A stretch of 64,000 nucleotides of DNA from Microbacterium candidum (GTDB lineage Bacteria > Actinomycetota > Actinomycetes > Actinomycetales > Microbacteriaceae). The DNA is taken from contig NZ_JASXSZ010000003.1 in the NCBI RefSeq assembly GCF_030315975.1, forward strand, positions 305,079 through 369,078. Reading direction: 5' to 3'. The position numbers and the translations under genes were made by a program. Below the pieces are notes generated by a model. That model made no database searches, was not told the DNA's origin, and saw only the letters and a list, made by a program, of their open reading frames with translations. Below, piece by piece: positions 33,979 to 42,096 of this stretch (position 1 is its first letter; the number at the start of each line of letters is the position of its first letter).

Positions 33979-35607
33979 TCACATCCGGAAGACGCCGAAG
34001 CGCGGTTCGGGCAGCGGGGTACGGGAGACGACGTCGAGGGCGAGCCCCAGCGCGTCGCGCGTGTCGAGCGGGTCGAGGATGCCGTCGTCCCACAGTCGCG
34101 CGGTCGCGTAGTAGGGATCGCCCTGCTCCTCGTACTGCGCGCGGATCGGCGCTTCGAACGCGGCGCGTTCGTCGGCAGGCCACTCCTCGCCGCGCGCCGC
34201 GAGCTGGTCGGCGCGCACCGTCGAGAGGACCGAGGCGGCCTGAGGTCCGCCCATCACCGAGATGCGGCTCGCGGGCCACGACCACAGGAACCGCGGCGAG
34301 TACGCCCGCCCGCACATCGAGTAGTTGCCGGCGCCGAACGATCCGCCGACGATGACGGTCAGCTTCGGCACGCGCGTCGTCGCGACGGCGGTCACCATCT
34401 TCGCGCCGTCCTTCGCGATGCCGCCCGCCTCGGCATCCCGCCCGACGAGGAAGCCGGTGATGTTCTGGAGGAACAGGAGCGGAACGCCGCGCTGATCGCA
34501 CAGCTCGATGAAGTGCGCGCCCTTGAGCGCGGACTCGGAGAACAGGATGCCGTTGTTCGCGACGATGCCGACAGGATGACCGTGGATGCGGGCGAAACCG
34601 GTGACGAGCGTCGTGCCGTACTCGCGCTTGAACTCGTGGAACGCGCTCGCGTCCACGAGCCGCGCGATGACCTCGCGGACATCGTAGGGCTGCGTGACAT
34701 CCACGGGCACGATGCCGTAGAGCTCCTCCGGGTCGGCCGCGGGCGGCGTGCTCTCCAGCACCGTCCACGCGGGCTCCGCGGGCGCCGGCAGCGTGGCGAC
34801 GATGTCTCGGACGATCTCGAGCGCGTGCTCGTCGTCCTCTGCGAGGTGGTCGACGACACCCGAGCGCTTCGCGTGCAGCTCTCCCCCGCCGAGTTCCTCC
34901 GCGGAGACGATCTCGCCGATCGCGGCCTTCACGAGGGGCGGTCCGCCGAGGAAGATCGTGCCCTGATTGCGGACGATCACCGTTTCGTCGCTCATCGCCG
35001 GCACGTACGCGCCGCCGGCCGTGCACGACCCGAGGACGGCGGCGATCTGCGGGATGCCCGCTGCCGAAAGCCGGGCCTGGTTGAAGAAGATGCGTCCGAA
35101 GTGGTCGCGGTCGGGGAACACTTCGTCCTGCTTGGGCAGGAACGCGCCGCCGGAGTCGACCAGGTAGACGCAGGGCAGCCGATTCTCCAGCGCGATCTCC
35201 TGCGCCCGCAGATGCTTCTTGACCGTGAGCGGGTAGTAGGTGCCGCCCTTGACGGTGGCGTCATTGCAGACGACCATGACCTGCCGTCCGTGGACGAGTC
35301 CGATGCCGGCGATGAGCCCGGCACCGGGGGCGTCCCCGTGGTACATGCCGTCCGCGGCCAGCGGCGAGATCTCGAGGAACGGGCTCCCCTCGTCGAGGAG
35401 ACGATCGACGCGATCGCGCGGGAGCAGCTTGCCGCGGGACGCGTGCCGCTCGCGCGCCCGCTCGGGACCGCCGAGGGATGCCGTGGCGACGCGCTCGCGC
35501 AGCGCCTCGGCCAGGCGCGCCTGAGCCTCGTACGCGATCTCGTAGCCCGGGCCGTGTGCGGGCGCCGTGCCGATCCGCATCCCGGTGGGAAGGCCGTTTC
35601 CGGTCAT
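33979..35607 (-). CDS. Acyl-CoA carboxylase beta subunit (3-methylcrotonyl-CoA type)
   Basis: A 542-residue carboxyltransferase with two crotonase-like halves. Conserved features: [50 protein letters not shown], and in the C-terminal half [21 protein letters not shown] and [16 protein letters not shown]. The GAFLPKQ and [14 protein letters not shown] patterns are those of methylcrotonyl-CoA carboxylase rather than propionyl- or acetyl-CoA carboxylase. ATG with a GGAG site; it is the first gene of the operon, facing the TetR gene across 105 bases. Confidence 0.92.
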   Translation of the reverse strand: MTGNGLPTGMRIGTAPAHGPGYEIAYEAQARLAEALRERVATASLGGPERARERHASRGKLLPRDRVDRLLDEGSPFLEISPLAADGMYHGDAPGAGLIAGIGLVHGRQVMVVCNDATVKGGTYYPLTVKKHLRAQEIALENRLPCVYLVDSGGAFLPKQDEVFPDRDHFGRIFFNQARLSAAGIPQIAAVLGSCTAGGAYVPAMSDETVIVRNQGTIFLGGPPLVKAAIGEIVSAEELGGGELHAKRSGVVDHLAEDDEHALEIVRDIVATLPAPAEPAWTVLESTPPAADPEELYGIVPVDVTQPYDVREVIARLVDASAFHEFKREYGTTLVTGFARIHGHPVGIVANNGILFSESALKGAHFIELCDQRGVPLLFLQNITGFLVGRDAEAGGIAKDGAKMVTAVATTRVPKLTVIVGGSFGAGNYSMCGRAYSPRFLWSWPASRISVMGGPQAASVLSTVRADQLAARGEEWPADERAAFEAPIRAQYEEQGDPYYATARLWDDGILDPLDTRDALGLALDVVSRTPLPEPRFGVFRM

Positions 35608-35664
35608 GCCATCTCCGTCGACGTCACGATCGCATCACGTCCGTTGAAGAGCACGTGGATGCGC

Positions 35665-35708
35665 GGTTAGTGTTCATTAACCCAACAGCTATGTTAGTGA
35701 GGATTAAC
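35665..35708. promoter_or_regulatory. Paired TetR operator boxes
   Basis: Two copies of GTTAGTG-NNN-ATTAAC at 35666-35681 and 35693-35708, spaced 27 bp. The first lies in a wider imperfect palindrome GGTTA...TAACC (35665-35682). A -10-like TATGTT for tetR (35690-35695) sits between them. The second copy ends 4 bases before the tetR ATG, so the boxes cover the tetR promoter and the upstream region of the carboxylase operon. Confidence 0.65.
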
Positions 35709-35712
35709 TGAA

Positions 35713-36312
35713 ATGCCAAGCGGCTCCACCGAGCGCCGGCGCGCAAAGTCGGATCGTCAGGCTGCGCTCCTCCGTGAAGCCGCCCGGCTCTTCGCGGATC
35801 GCGGCTTCAGCGGGGTCAGCCTCGAAGACCTCGGGGCGGCGGTCGGCGTCAGCGGACCGGCCGTCTATCGCCACTTCGCGAACAAGCAGGCGCTGCTCGG
35901 CGCCATCCTCGTCGGCGTCAGTGAAGGACTGCGCGACGGAGGCCGCGCCGTCATCGCCCAGCACGACAGCTCGCTGCGCCAGCTCGATGCGCTGGTGGAC
36001 TTCCACGTCGATTTCGCGCTCGACGAATCGGATGTCATCCGCGTCCAGGACCGCGACCTCGCGAGCCTGTCTGACCACGACCGCTCGCGCGTGCGTCATC
36101 TGCAGCGCGAATACGTGGACACGTGGATCGCCGTTCTGCGCGCCCTCCACCCCGAGCGCTCCGACAGCGACCTGCGGGTGCGCGCGCACGCGTGCTTCGG
36201 GCTCATCAATTCGACGCCGTACAGTCTGCGCGCGTCGCGCGCCGCATCCGTCGACGACGCCGTCGTGCGCGATGTGCTGCACGACATGGCGATCGCGGCG
36301 CTGACGGCCTGA
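35713..36312 (+). CDS. TetR/AcrR family regulator of the acyl-CoA carboxylase operon
   Basis: A 199-residue regulator. The HTH is at about 28-52 (GFSGVSLEDLGAAVGVSGPAVYRHF, then ANKQALL). The ligand domain has a TetR_C-type region (about 75-199). It is transcribed away from the operon across 105 bases carrying two matched operator boxes, so it probably represses both and responds to an acyl-CoA or similar intermediate. No ribosome site is evident; the ATG is a few bases from the likely transcription start. Confidence 0.85.
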   Translation: MPSGSTERRRAKSDRQAALLREAARLFADRGFSGVSLEDLGAAVGVSGPAVYRHFANKQALLGAILVGVSEGLRDGGRAVIAQHDSSLRQLDALVDFHVDFALDESDVIRVQDRDLASLSDHDRSRVRHLQREYVDTWIAVLRALHPERSDSDLRVRAHACFGLINSTPYSLRASRAASVDDAVVRDVLHDMAIAALTA

Positions 36313-36325
36313 CAGCGCCGCGATC
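36291..36325. terminator. Bidirectional terminator, tetR/E2
   Basis: A perfect 13-bp stem (36291-36303 with 36313-36325) and a 9-base loop. It overlaps the tetR stop codon and lies between two convergent genes. Confidence 0.7.
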
Positions 36326-36335
36326 ACCACGCGGT

Positions 36336-37697
36336 TCAGCGCAGCAGCATCGCGCGCCCGGGCTCCCCCAAGACTCCCGCGACGTCGCGCAGGAAGCGGG
36401 CCGCCTGCTCGCCGTCCACCAGCCGGTGGTCGAACGAGAGGCTGAGCGTCATGACGTCGCGCAGCGCGATCTCGCCCTTGTACTCCCACGGCTGACGCCG
36501 GACGGCGCCGAGTGCGAGGATGGCCGCCTCACCGGGGTTCACGATCGGCGTTCCGCCGTCGACGCCGAAGACGCCGACGTTCGTGATCGTGAACGTCCCG
36601 CCCAGCATGTCCGCCGGTGCGGTGCGGCCGGCACGGGCAGTTCCCGCGAGCTCCCGGATGGCGTCGGCGAGCTCCACGAGCGTCATCGCGTCGGCATCCC
36701 GGACGTTCGGCACGACGAGCCCGCGCTGCGTCGCCGCTGCGATGCCGAGGTTCACGTAACCGAACTCGACGATCTCGCCCGCAGCCTCGTCCCAGCGCGA
36801 ATTGACGCTCGGCGTCGCGCCGAGGGCCAGGCACACGGCCTTCGCAGCGACCGCCATGATCCCGATGCGATGCCCCTCGAGCGAACGATCGGCGGCGAGG
36901 GAGGCGACGAGCTCCGTCGTCGCCGTCACGTCGATCGTCAGGAACGTCGAGGCCTGCGGCGCCGTGAAGGCGCTGCGCACCATCGCGTCGGCCGTCGCGC
37001 GACGCACACCGCGGATCGGCGTGCGGGTCTCCCGCGGGCGGCTCGACGCCGGCGCGATCGCGGGCGCTTCGACAGCGGTCGCCTGCGGCGCGGCCACGCG
37101 AGCCGCATACTCCTCGACATCGGCACGGGTGATGATGCCGGTCACACCGGAGGCCTCGACGAGCGCGAGGTCCACGCCGAGGTCCTTGGCGAGCTTGCGC
37201 ACCGGAGGCGTGGACCGCGGGCGCTCCAAGACCGGTTCCGGGGCCTCTCGACGCGGCAGAGCGTCGTGCGGGGCGGCTTCGAGAACCGCCGTGTCCGCCG
37301 CGCCCGTCTGACCGACGCCGCCATGCGAGCGTGCGCGGCGCTGCGGACGGCCGCCGGCGCGCGGCGCAGCGCCGTACCCGACGAGGTTCGGGACCGCCTT
37401 CTCCGGCTCCGCCGCGGCCTCCTCGACAGGCGCCGCTGCCGGAGCCGCCGCATCCGATTCGCCCGTGTCGATCGTGATGACGACGTCGCCGACCGCGATG
37501 ACATCGCCCGGCTGAGCGTGGAGCGCGCCGACCGTCCCCGCGTACGGGGACGGCAGTTCGACGACTGCCTTCGCCGTCTCGACCTCGGCGATCGTCTGGT
37601 TGAGCGTGACCGTGTCGCCGGGGGCGACGAGCCACTGCACGAGCTCGGCCTCGGGAAGGCCCTCGCCGAGATCGGGAAGCCGGAAGTCCTGGCTCAT
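36336..37697 (-). CDS. bkdC: 2-oxoacid dehydrogenase E2 (dihydrolipoyl acyltransferase)
   Basis: A 453-residue E2. A single N-terminal lipoyl domain (1-80) carries the lipoyl Lys in EVETAKAVVELPS. A Pro/Ala linker, a peripheral subunit-binding domain (PPVRKLAKDLGVDLALVEASG, about 175-210) and the catalytic acyltransferase domain (about 240-453) follow. The His of the active site is in DHRLVDG. The substrate is inferred as branched-chain acyl groups because of the neighbouring leucine module and the Lrp regulator. ATGA overlap with E1 beta. Confidence 0.9.
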   Translation of the reverse strand: MSQDFRLPDLGEGLPEAELVQWLVAPGDTVTLNQTIAEVETAKAVVELPSPYAGTVGALHAQPGDVIAVGDVVITIDTGESDAAAPAAAPVEEAAAEPEKAVPNLVGYGAAPRAGGRPQRRARSHGGVGQTGAADTAVLEAAPHDALPRREAPEPVLERPRSTPPVRKLAKDLGVDLALVEASGVTGIITRADVEEYAARVAAPQATAVEAPAIAPASSRPRETRTPIRGVRRATADAMVRSAFTAPQASTFLTIDVTATTELVASLAADRSLEGHRIGIMAVAAKAVCLALGATPSVNSRWDEAAGEIVEFGYVNLGIAAATQRGLVVPNVRDADAMTLVELADAIRELAGTARAGRTAPADMLGGTFTITNVGVFGVDGGTPIVNPGEAAILALGAVRRQPWEYKGEIALRDVMTLSLSFDHRLVDGEQAARFLRDVAGVLGEPGRAMLLR

Positions 37698-38719
37698 CGC
37701 ACTCCCCCCTCGGCGACGATGCCGGTCAGGCTGTTCGGCCGGTCCATCACCCGGTCCACGGCGTCGAGGATCCGATCGAGGTCCGGGAGGTGGAACTTCT
37801 CGAGCTTCGCGGGCGGGTAGGGGATGTTGTGCCCCGTGACGCGCACCGGCGCCGCCTCGAGATAGTTGAAGCAGCGCTCCGTGACGCTCGCGACGAGCTC
37901 GGCGCCCACGCCCGCCTCGCGGGCCGCCTCGTGGGTCACGACGACGCGGCCGGTCTTGCGCACCGACGCGGTGACCGTGCGATAGTCGACCGGCGAGATC
38001 GAGCGGAGGTCGATGACCTCGATCGACGTCCCGTCGTCCTCGGCGGCGGTCGCCGCATCCAGCGCTGTCTGCACCTGCGATCCGTAGGTCAGGATCGTGA
38101 CATCCGACCCCTCGCGCACGACGCGGGCGAGCCCCATCGGTGCGGCATCCGCGAGCGGGGCGTCGAGGTCGACCTCCCCCTTCGCGTGGTAGAGCCGCTT
38201 GGGCTCGAAGAAGACGACCGGGTCGTCGCTGGCGATCGCCTGTCGCAGCACCGTGTACGCGTCCTGCGGGTTCGAGACCGCGACGACGCGCAGTCCCGAC
38301 GTGTGCACGAAGTACGCCTCGGGCGACTCGGAGTGGTGCTCCGCGGCGCCGACGCCGCCGGCCCACGGGATGCGGATCGTGATCGGCATCTTCACCTTGC
38401 CGCCGGTGCGGTAGTGCAGCTTCGCGACCTGGCTCACGATCTGGTCGAACGCGGGGTACACGAATCCGTCGAACTGGATCTCGACCACCGGACGGAATCC
38501 GCGGTACGCGAGGCCGACGGCGGTCCCCACGATTCCGGACTCCGCCAGCGGCGTGTCGACGACGCGCTGCGCGCCGAACTCGCCCTGGAGGCCGTCGGTG
38601 ATGCGGAAGACGCCGCCGAGCTTGCCGATGTCCTCGCCCATGATGAGGACGCGGTCGTCGTCGGCGAGAGCGCGCCGGAGCCCCTCGTTGAGAGCCTTCG
38701 CCATCGTCATCTGGGTCAT
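37694..38719 (-). CDS. bkdB: 2-oxoacid dehydrogenase E1 component, beta subunit
   Basis: A 341-residue transketolase-like subunit (MTMAKALNEGLRRALADDDRVLIMGEDIGKLGGVFRIT at the N-terminus, HHSESPEAYFVHTSGLRVV, and a C-terminal transketolase_C domain with LRSISPVDYRTV). It forms the thiamine-diphosphate heterotetramer with E1 alpha. The start lies 4 bases inside the alpha stop (ATGA). Acts in oxidative decarboxylation of 2-oxoacids. Confidence 0.92.
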   Translation of the reverse strand: MTQMTMAKALNEGLRRALADDDRVLIMGEDIGKLGGVFRITDGLQGEFGAQRVVDTPLAESGIVGTAVGLAYRGFRPVVEIQFDGFVYPAFDQIVSQVAKLHYRTGGKVKMPITIRIPWAGGVGAAEHHSESPEAYFVHTSGLRVVAVSNPQDAYTVLRQAIASDDPVVFFEPKRLYHAKGEVDLDAPLADAAPMGLARVVREGSDVTILTYGSQVQTALDAATAAEDDGTSIEVIDLRSISPVDYRTVTASVRKTGRVVVTHEAAREAGVGAELVASVTERCFNYLEAAPVRVTGHNIPYPPAKLEKFHLPDLDRILDAVDRVMDRPNSLTGIVAEGGVR

Positions 38720-39846
38720 CGTGCGACCTCGCCTTCTGCGTCGGCGAACCCGTCGAGGTACGCGGCGAACGCGACGATCTCCTCGGCGATGCCAGTGTGC
38801 GGCTCCGCGTAGACGTCGTCGAAGACGCTCAGCGGGGGCTTGGTCACAGCCCCCAGCGCGGCGGCGCGCACCTGCGCGGCCATGTCGTCGGCGGAGTGCT
38901 GGACGGATGCCGCGAACTCGTCGTCGAACTCCCCCTGCGCGCGGAGGTAGGCCTCGACGCGGGTGAGCGGGTCACGTGCGCGCCAGCGCTCGAGCTCCGC
39001 CGGGTCGCGGTAACGCGTCGGATCGTCGGAGGTCGTGTGCGGACCCATCCGGTAGGTGACGGCCTCGATGAAGGCGGGGCCGGCGCCCGTGCGGGCGTGT
39101 TCGGCGGCCCAGCGCATCGCCGCGAGGCACGCGAGGATGTCGTTGCCGTCGACGCGCATGCTCGGGATGCCGTATCCCGGTGCACGGCCGGCGATGGGAG
39201 CCGCCGCCTGGACGCGGACCGGCTCGGAGATCGCGTACTGGTTGTTCGAGCAGACGAACACGACCGGCGCGCCGAAGGATGCGGCGAACACCATCGCCTC
39301 ATTGACGTCGCCCTGACTCGACGCACCGTCACCGAAGTAGGTCGCCGAGACCTGGTCGGTGCCGTCGCGCTGGATGCCCATCGCATAGCCGACCGCGTGG
39401 AGCGTCTGGGCGCCGATGATGATCTGCGGGACGCCGGAGTGCAGCGTATCGGGCTCGAGCGTCGAGTGCGCCTCTCCTCGCCACGACAGCACGAAGTCCG
39501 ACGGCCGCCCGCCGCGCGCGTACACGACACCGATCTCGCGGTAGCTCGGGAACACGAAGTCGTCGTTGCGCAGGCCCCGCGTGGTGCCGATCTGGACGGC
39601 CTCCTGGCCTGTGCAGGGGGCCCACAGCCCCAGCTGACCCTGACGCTGCAGGGCGACGCCCTCCGCGTCGATGCGGCGCAGGACCGCCATCTCGCGGTGG
39701 AGCTCGCGCAGCTGCGCGGCATCCACGTCGGCGATCCACGGGTCGAGGACGGAGTCCGCGATACGCTCTCCGTCGGCAGTGAGCAGCCGTGCGACGTCGT
39801 CGATGTCGACGCCGATGTCGGCTGCCGGAGTGAGGGTGTGCACCAT
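38716..39846 (-). CDS. bkdA: 2-oxoacid dehydrogenase E1 component, alpha subunit
   Basis: A 376-residue subunit. The thiamine diphosphate-binding motif is GDGASSQGDVNEAMVFAASF...NNQYAIS (about 170-205). Other features are LGLWAPCTGQEAVQIG, FPSYRE and AVTYRMGPHTTSDDP. ATG at 39844-39846 follows GGAGG by 8 bases. It is the first of three genes (E1 alpha, E1 beta, E2); no E3 gene is present. It faces an Lrp-type regulator. Branched-chain specificity is inferred from context; pyruvate cannot be excluded. Confidence 0.92.
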   Translation of the reverse strand: MVHTLTPAADIGVDIDDVARLLTADGERIADSVLDPWIADVDAAQLRELHREMAVLRRIDAEGVALQRQGQLGLWAPCTGQEAVQIGTTRGLRNDDFVFPSYREIGVVYARGGRPSDFVLSWRGEAHSTLEPDTLHSGVPQIIIGAQTLHAVGYAMGIQRDGTDQVSATYFGDGASSQGDVNEAMVFAASFGAPVVFVCSNNQYAISEPVRVQAAAPIAGRAPGYGIPSMRVDGNDILACLAAMRWAAEHARTGAGPAFIEAVTYRMGPHTTSDDPTRYRDPAELERWRARDPLTRVEAYLRAQGEFDDEFAASVQHSADDMAAQVRAAALGAVTKPPLSVFDDVYAEPHTGIAEEIVAFAAYLDGFADAEGEVAR

Positions 39847-39945
39847 TGTCCTGACCTCCCATCCGCTCGGGCCTCATGAGCCTCCGCGGGTCGTCCACCG
39901 GCCTCGTCGCCGATATACCGCGAGCGTACGTCCGATACGCACCCC

Positions 39946-40019
39946 GCTCAAGCATTAGGGACACGCTTGAGCATGTTGCGCATCAATACGGGGTCATGGC
40001 GTGCTAATCTTGCGCATTA
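39946..40019. promoter_or_regulatory. Repeats in bkd/lrp intergenic region
   Basis: A perfect 8-bp inverted repeat GCTCAAGC / GCTTGAGC (39946-39953, 39965-39972) with an 11-base spacer. Two direct repeats TTGCGCAT(C/T)A follow at 39976-39985 and 40010-40019, the latter touching the lrp start codon. They are candidate Lrp binding sites for both promoters. Confidence 0.5.
40005..40010 (+). promoter_or_regulatory. -10 element of lrp-type gene (leaderless)
   Basis: TAATCT lies 8 bases before the ATG; no ribosome site is seen. Confidence 0.45.
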
Positions 40020-40492
40020 TGAGTAACCTCGACCGCGTCGATCTGGAGCTTCTCAGGGCCCTCTCAGTCGACCACCGCGCGACCGTCGTGGCCCTCGCCG
40101 ATCGGTTGGGCCTGTCACGCAACACGGTGCAGGCGCGCATGGCGAAACTGGATCGCGAAGGCGCGTTCCTGTCGTTCGAGCGGGCCCTGTCGACCCACTC
40201 GCTCGGCTTCCCGATCGAGGCGTTCATCCATGTCACCGTGCGGCAGGCCGACCTGCCGCAGATCACGGCCGAACTCGCCCGCATCCCGGAGGTCGTGCAA
40301 GCGCACGGCCTGAGCGGTCAGATCGACCTTCTCGTCCGAGTCGCCTGCCGCGACACGCGGCATCTCTTCGACACGGATGCCCGCATCCTCGCCATCGAGG
40401 GCGTGGAGCGCACCGAGACCTCGCTCGTCATGGGCGAGGTGATCCGGCACCGCGTGGCGCCGCTCATGGAGCTGGCGCAGCAGGAAGGCTGA
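40019..40492 (+). CDS. Lrp/AsnC family transcription regulator
   Basis: A 157-residue regulator with an N-terminal HTH (LLRALSVDHRATVVALADRLGLSRNTVQARMAKL, about 9-42) and a C-terminal RAM ligand domain (about 65-150). Divergent from the bkd operon, it most likely responds to branched-chain amino acids or 2-oxoacids and controls bkd and itself. ATG at 40019 is preferred over an upstream start because TAATCT lies 8 bases before it. Its 3' end overlaps the convergent EamA gene by 29 bases. Confidence 0.88.
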   Translation: MSNLDRVDLELLRALSVDHRATVVALADRLGLSRNTVQARMAKLDREGAFLSFERALSTHSLGFPIEAFIHVTVRQADLPQITAELARIPEVVQAHGLSGQIDLLVRVACRDTRHLFDTDARILAIEGVERTETSLVMGEVIRHRVAPLMELAQQEG

Positions 40493-41468
40493 CGTCGCGC
40501 GACGAGCGATCCGAAGAGGCGTCCGCACGCACGAGCACCACGCCGAGGAGGATGAGCCCACCCCCGACGAACTGGATCGGGGCCGGCACCTCGCCGAGCA
40601 GGAGCCACGCGAACGCGAGGGCGAAGAGCACCTCGGACAGCCCCACGAAGGACGCGACGCGCGAGCCGATGCGCGGCACCGCCATGACCCCGAACGCGTA
40701 CCCGAGCGTCGTGGCGACGGCACCGACCCACAGCATCGGGATGTACCACGGCACGACGACGCCGTCGAGCGACACGGAGACGAGCGGGGACTGGAACGGC
40801 AGGATGCGGAACGCGCAGAGCGCCCCGATGGCCGCAGCCCCGACGAGAAGGCCGCCGGCGGCCAGCGCGAGCGGCGGAAGGTCGTCTCCGGCGCGCTCGG
40901 ACAGCACGAAGTAGAAGCACACGCACACCGCGGCCGCGAGGGCGAAGAGCGTGCCGAGCAGATCGAACGCGGCACCGGCGATGTTCACGACGAGCACGAG
41001 CCCGACCACCGCCGTGACCGACCCCCACAGCACGAGGCGCGAGGGCGCGCGTCGTGTGCGCAGCCACACGAATCCGACGAGGAGGACCGGGGCCAGGTAC
41101 TGGATCAGGAGAGCCACCGCCACCGGCATCCGCTGCATCGCGGCGAAATAGAAGAGCTGACATCCGAGCACGGGCAGCAATCCGAACGCGACGATCATGC
41201 GCCAGTGCCGCCGCAGGAAGCCAGGCCGCCGCCGCATCGCGCGCACGAGCGCGGGCGACAGGATCACGCCGGCGAGCGTCATGCGCACGAAGAGCGCCGC
41301 TCCGAGCGACCACCCCGCTTCGAGCAGGGGCTTCACCAGTGGCCCGCTCGACGAGAACGCCAGCGCCGAGGTGATCCCGAGGAGGAGGCCCGTGGTGCGC
41401 ATGCGCGCACTCGACGGCGCGGCCGGACGCATGTCGACGACGGGGATGGAGGCGGTCGACGCGGTCAT
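40464..41468 (-). CDS. EamA/DMT family transporter
   Basis: A 334-residue membrane protein with two EamA repeats and about ten hydrophobic helices (FSSSGPLVKPLLEAGWSLGAALFVRM...IQYLAPVLLVGFVWLR; then PMLWVGAVATTLGYAFGVMAVPRIGSRVASFVGLSEVLFALAFAWLLLGE). The family exports amino acids or other small metabolites. The substrate is unknown. It is divergent from the CGNR gene with a small palindrome between the two. Confidence 0.87.
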   Translation of the reverse strand: MTASTASIPVVDMRPAAPSSARMRTTGLLLGITSALAFSSSGPLVKPLLEAGWSLGAALFVRMTLAGVILSPALVRAMRRRPGFLRRHWRMIVAFGLLPVLGCQLFYFAAMQRMPVAVALLIQYLAPVLLVGFVWLRTRRAPSRLVLWGSVTAVVGLVLVVNIAGAAFDLLGTLFALAAAVCVCFYFVLSERAGDDLPPLALAAGGLLVGAAAIGALCAFRILPFQSPLVSVSLDGVVVPWYIPMLWVGAVATTLGYAFGVMAVPRIGSRVASFVGLSEVLFALAFAWLLLGEVPAPIQFVGGGLILLGVVLVRADASSDRSSRDVSLPAAPAP

Positions 41469-41503
41469 GGGCGATTCCGTCTGTCAGGGGCGAACACTGT
41501 TTA

Positions 41504-41511
41504 CACTAGTG
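41504..41511. promoter_or_regulatory. Short palindrome in EamA/CGNR promoter region
   Basis: CACTAGTG is a perfect 8-bp palindrome flanked by ACTGT (41496-41500) and ACAGT (41512-41516). It sits in a 73-base divergent gap and may bind a regulator, possibly the CGNR protein itself. Confidence 0.35.
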
Positions 41512-41541
41512 ACAGTATCGAAAGGGATGTCAGGAGTCAAC

Positions 41542-42096
41542 ATGGTATTCATCCATGACACGCGCCAATCGCTCATCGCCGCCGTGCACCTGGTCAACAC
41601 GCTGCCGGGAATCGATCGCGACGACACGATGCAGACCGTCGACGACCTCGATGCCTACCTCGAGGTCAACCCGTTCACCGGCACGCTGCGGCGGGACGAC
41701 GCGGAGCTCGCAGCCGTGCGCCGCATCCGTCCGCGGCTGCGTGCCCTGTGGGACGTCGATCGCGAGGGAGCGGTCCCGCTCGTCAACGAGATGCTCCGGG
41801 ACGGCAAGGCCCTCCCTCAGCTCACGATCCACGACGGATACGACTGGCACATCCACGCGACCGACGACGACTCACCACTGGAGACCCGGATCCTCGTCGA
41901 GGTCGCGATGGCGTTCGTCGACGTCATCCGCGCGGACGAGTACGGTCGCGTGCGCGTGTGCTCGGCCGACGACTGCGATGCCGTCTACGTCGACTACTCG
42001 AAGAACGGGTCGAAGCGGTACTGCGACATCGGCAACTGCGGCAATCGCATGAACGTCAACGCCTATCGGCTCCGGAAGGCGCAAGAAACCGCGTGA
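41542..42096 (+). CDS. CGNR zinc finger domain protein
   Basis: A 184-residue protein of the ABATE/CGNR type. The N-terminal 125 residues are helical (LIAAVHLVNTLPG, LDAYLEVNPF). The C-terminus has CSADDC...KRYCDIGNCGNRMNVNAYR: Cys ligands of the CGNR zinc finger at about 144, 149, 164 and 169, here with the sequence NCGNR. Such proteins are thought to bind DNA and regulate stress or metabolite genes. ATG at 41542 follows AGGAG. Its 3' end overlaps the convergent hydrolase by 41 bases. Confidence 0.85.
   Translation: MVFIHDTRQSLIAAVHLVNTLPGIDRDDTMQTVDDLDAYLEVNPFTGTLRRDDAELAAVRRIRPRLRALWDVDREGAVPLVNEMLRDGKALPQLTIHDGYDWHIHATDDDSPLETRILVEVAMAFVDVIRADEYGRVRVCSADDCDAVYVDYSKNGSKRYCDIGNCGNRMNVNAYRLRKAQETA

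Noticed and set aside
32611..35670. A 1,019-codon open frame on the plus strand
   Set aside because: It runs antisense to the two carboxylase genes, whose minus-strand proteins match known families throughout. The plus-strand product is Arg/Asp/Gly-rich with no domain; long antisense frames are expected at this GC level.
36336..38366. A 676-residue form of E2
   Set aside because: The extra 223 residues before the ATG at 37697 lie inside E1 beta and are Arg-rich and without homology. The ATGA overlap and lipoyl domain set the true start.
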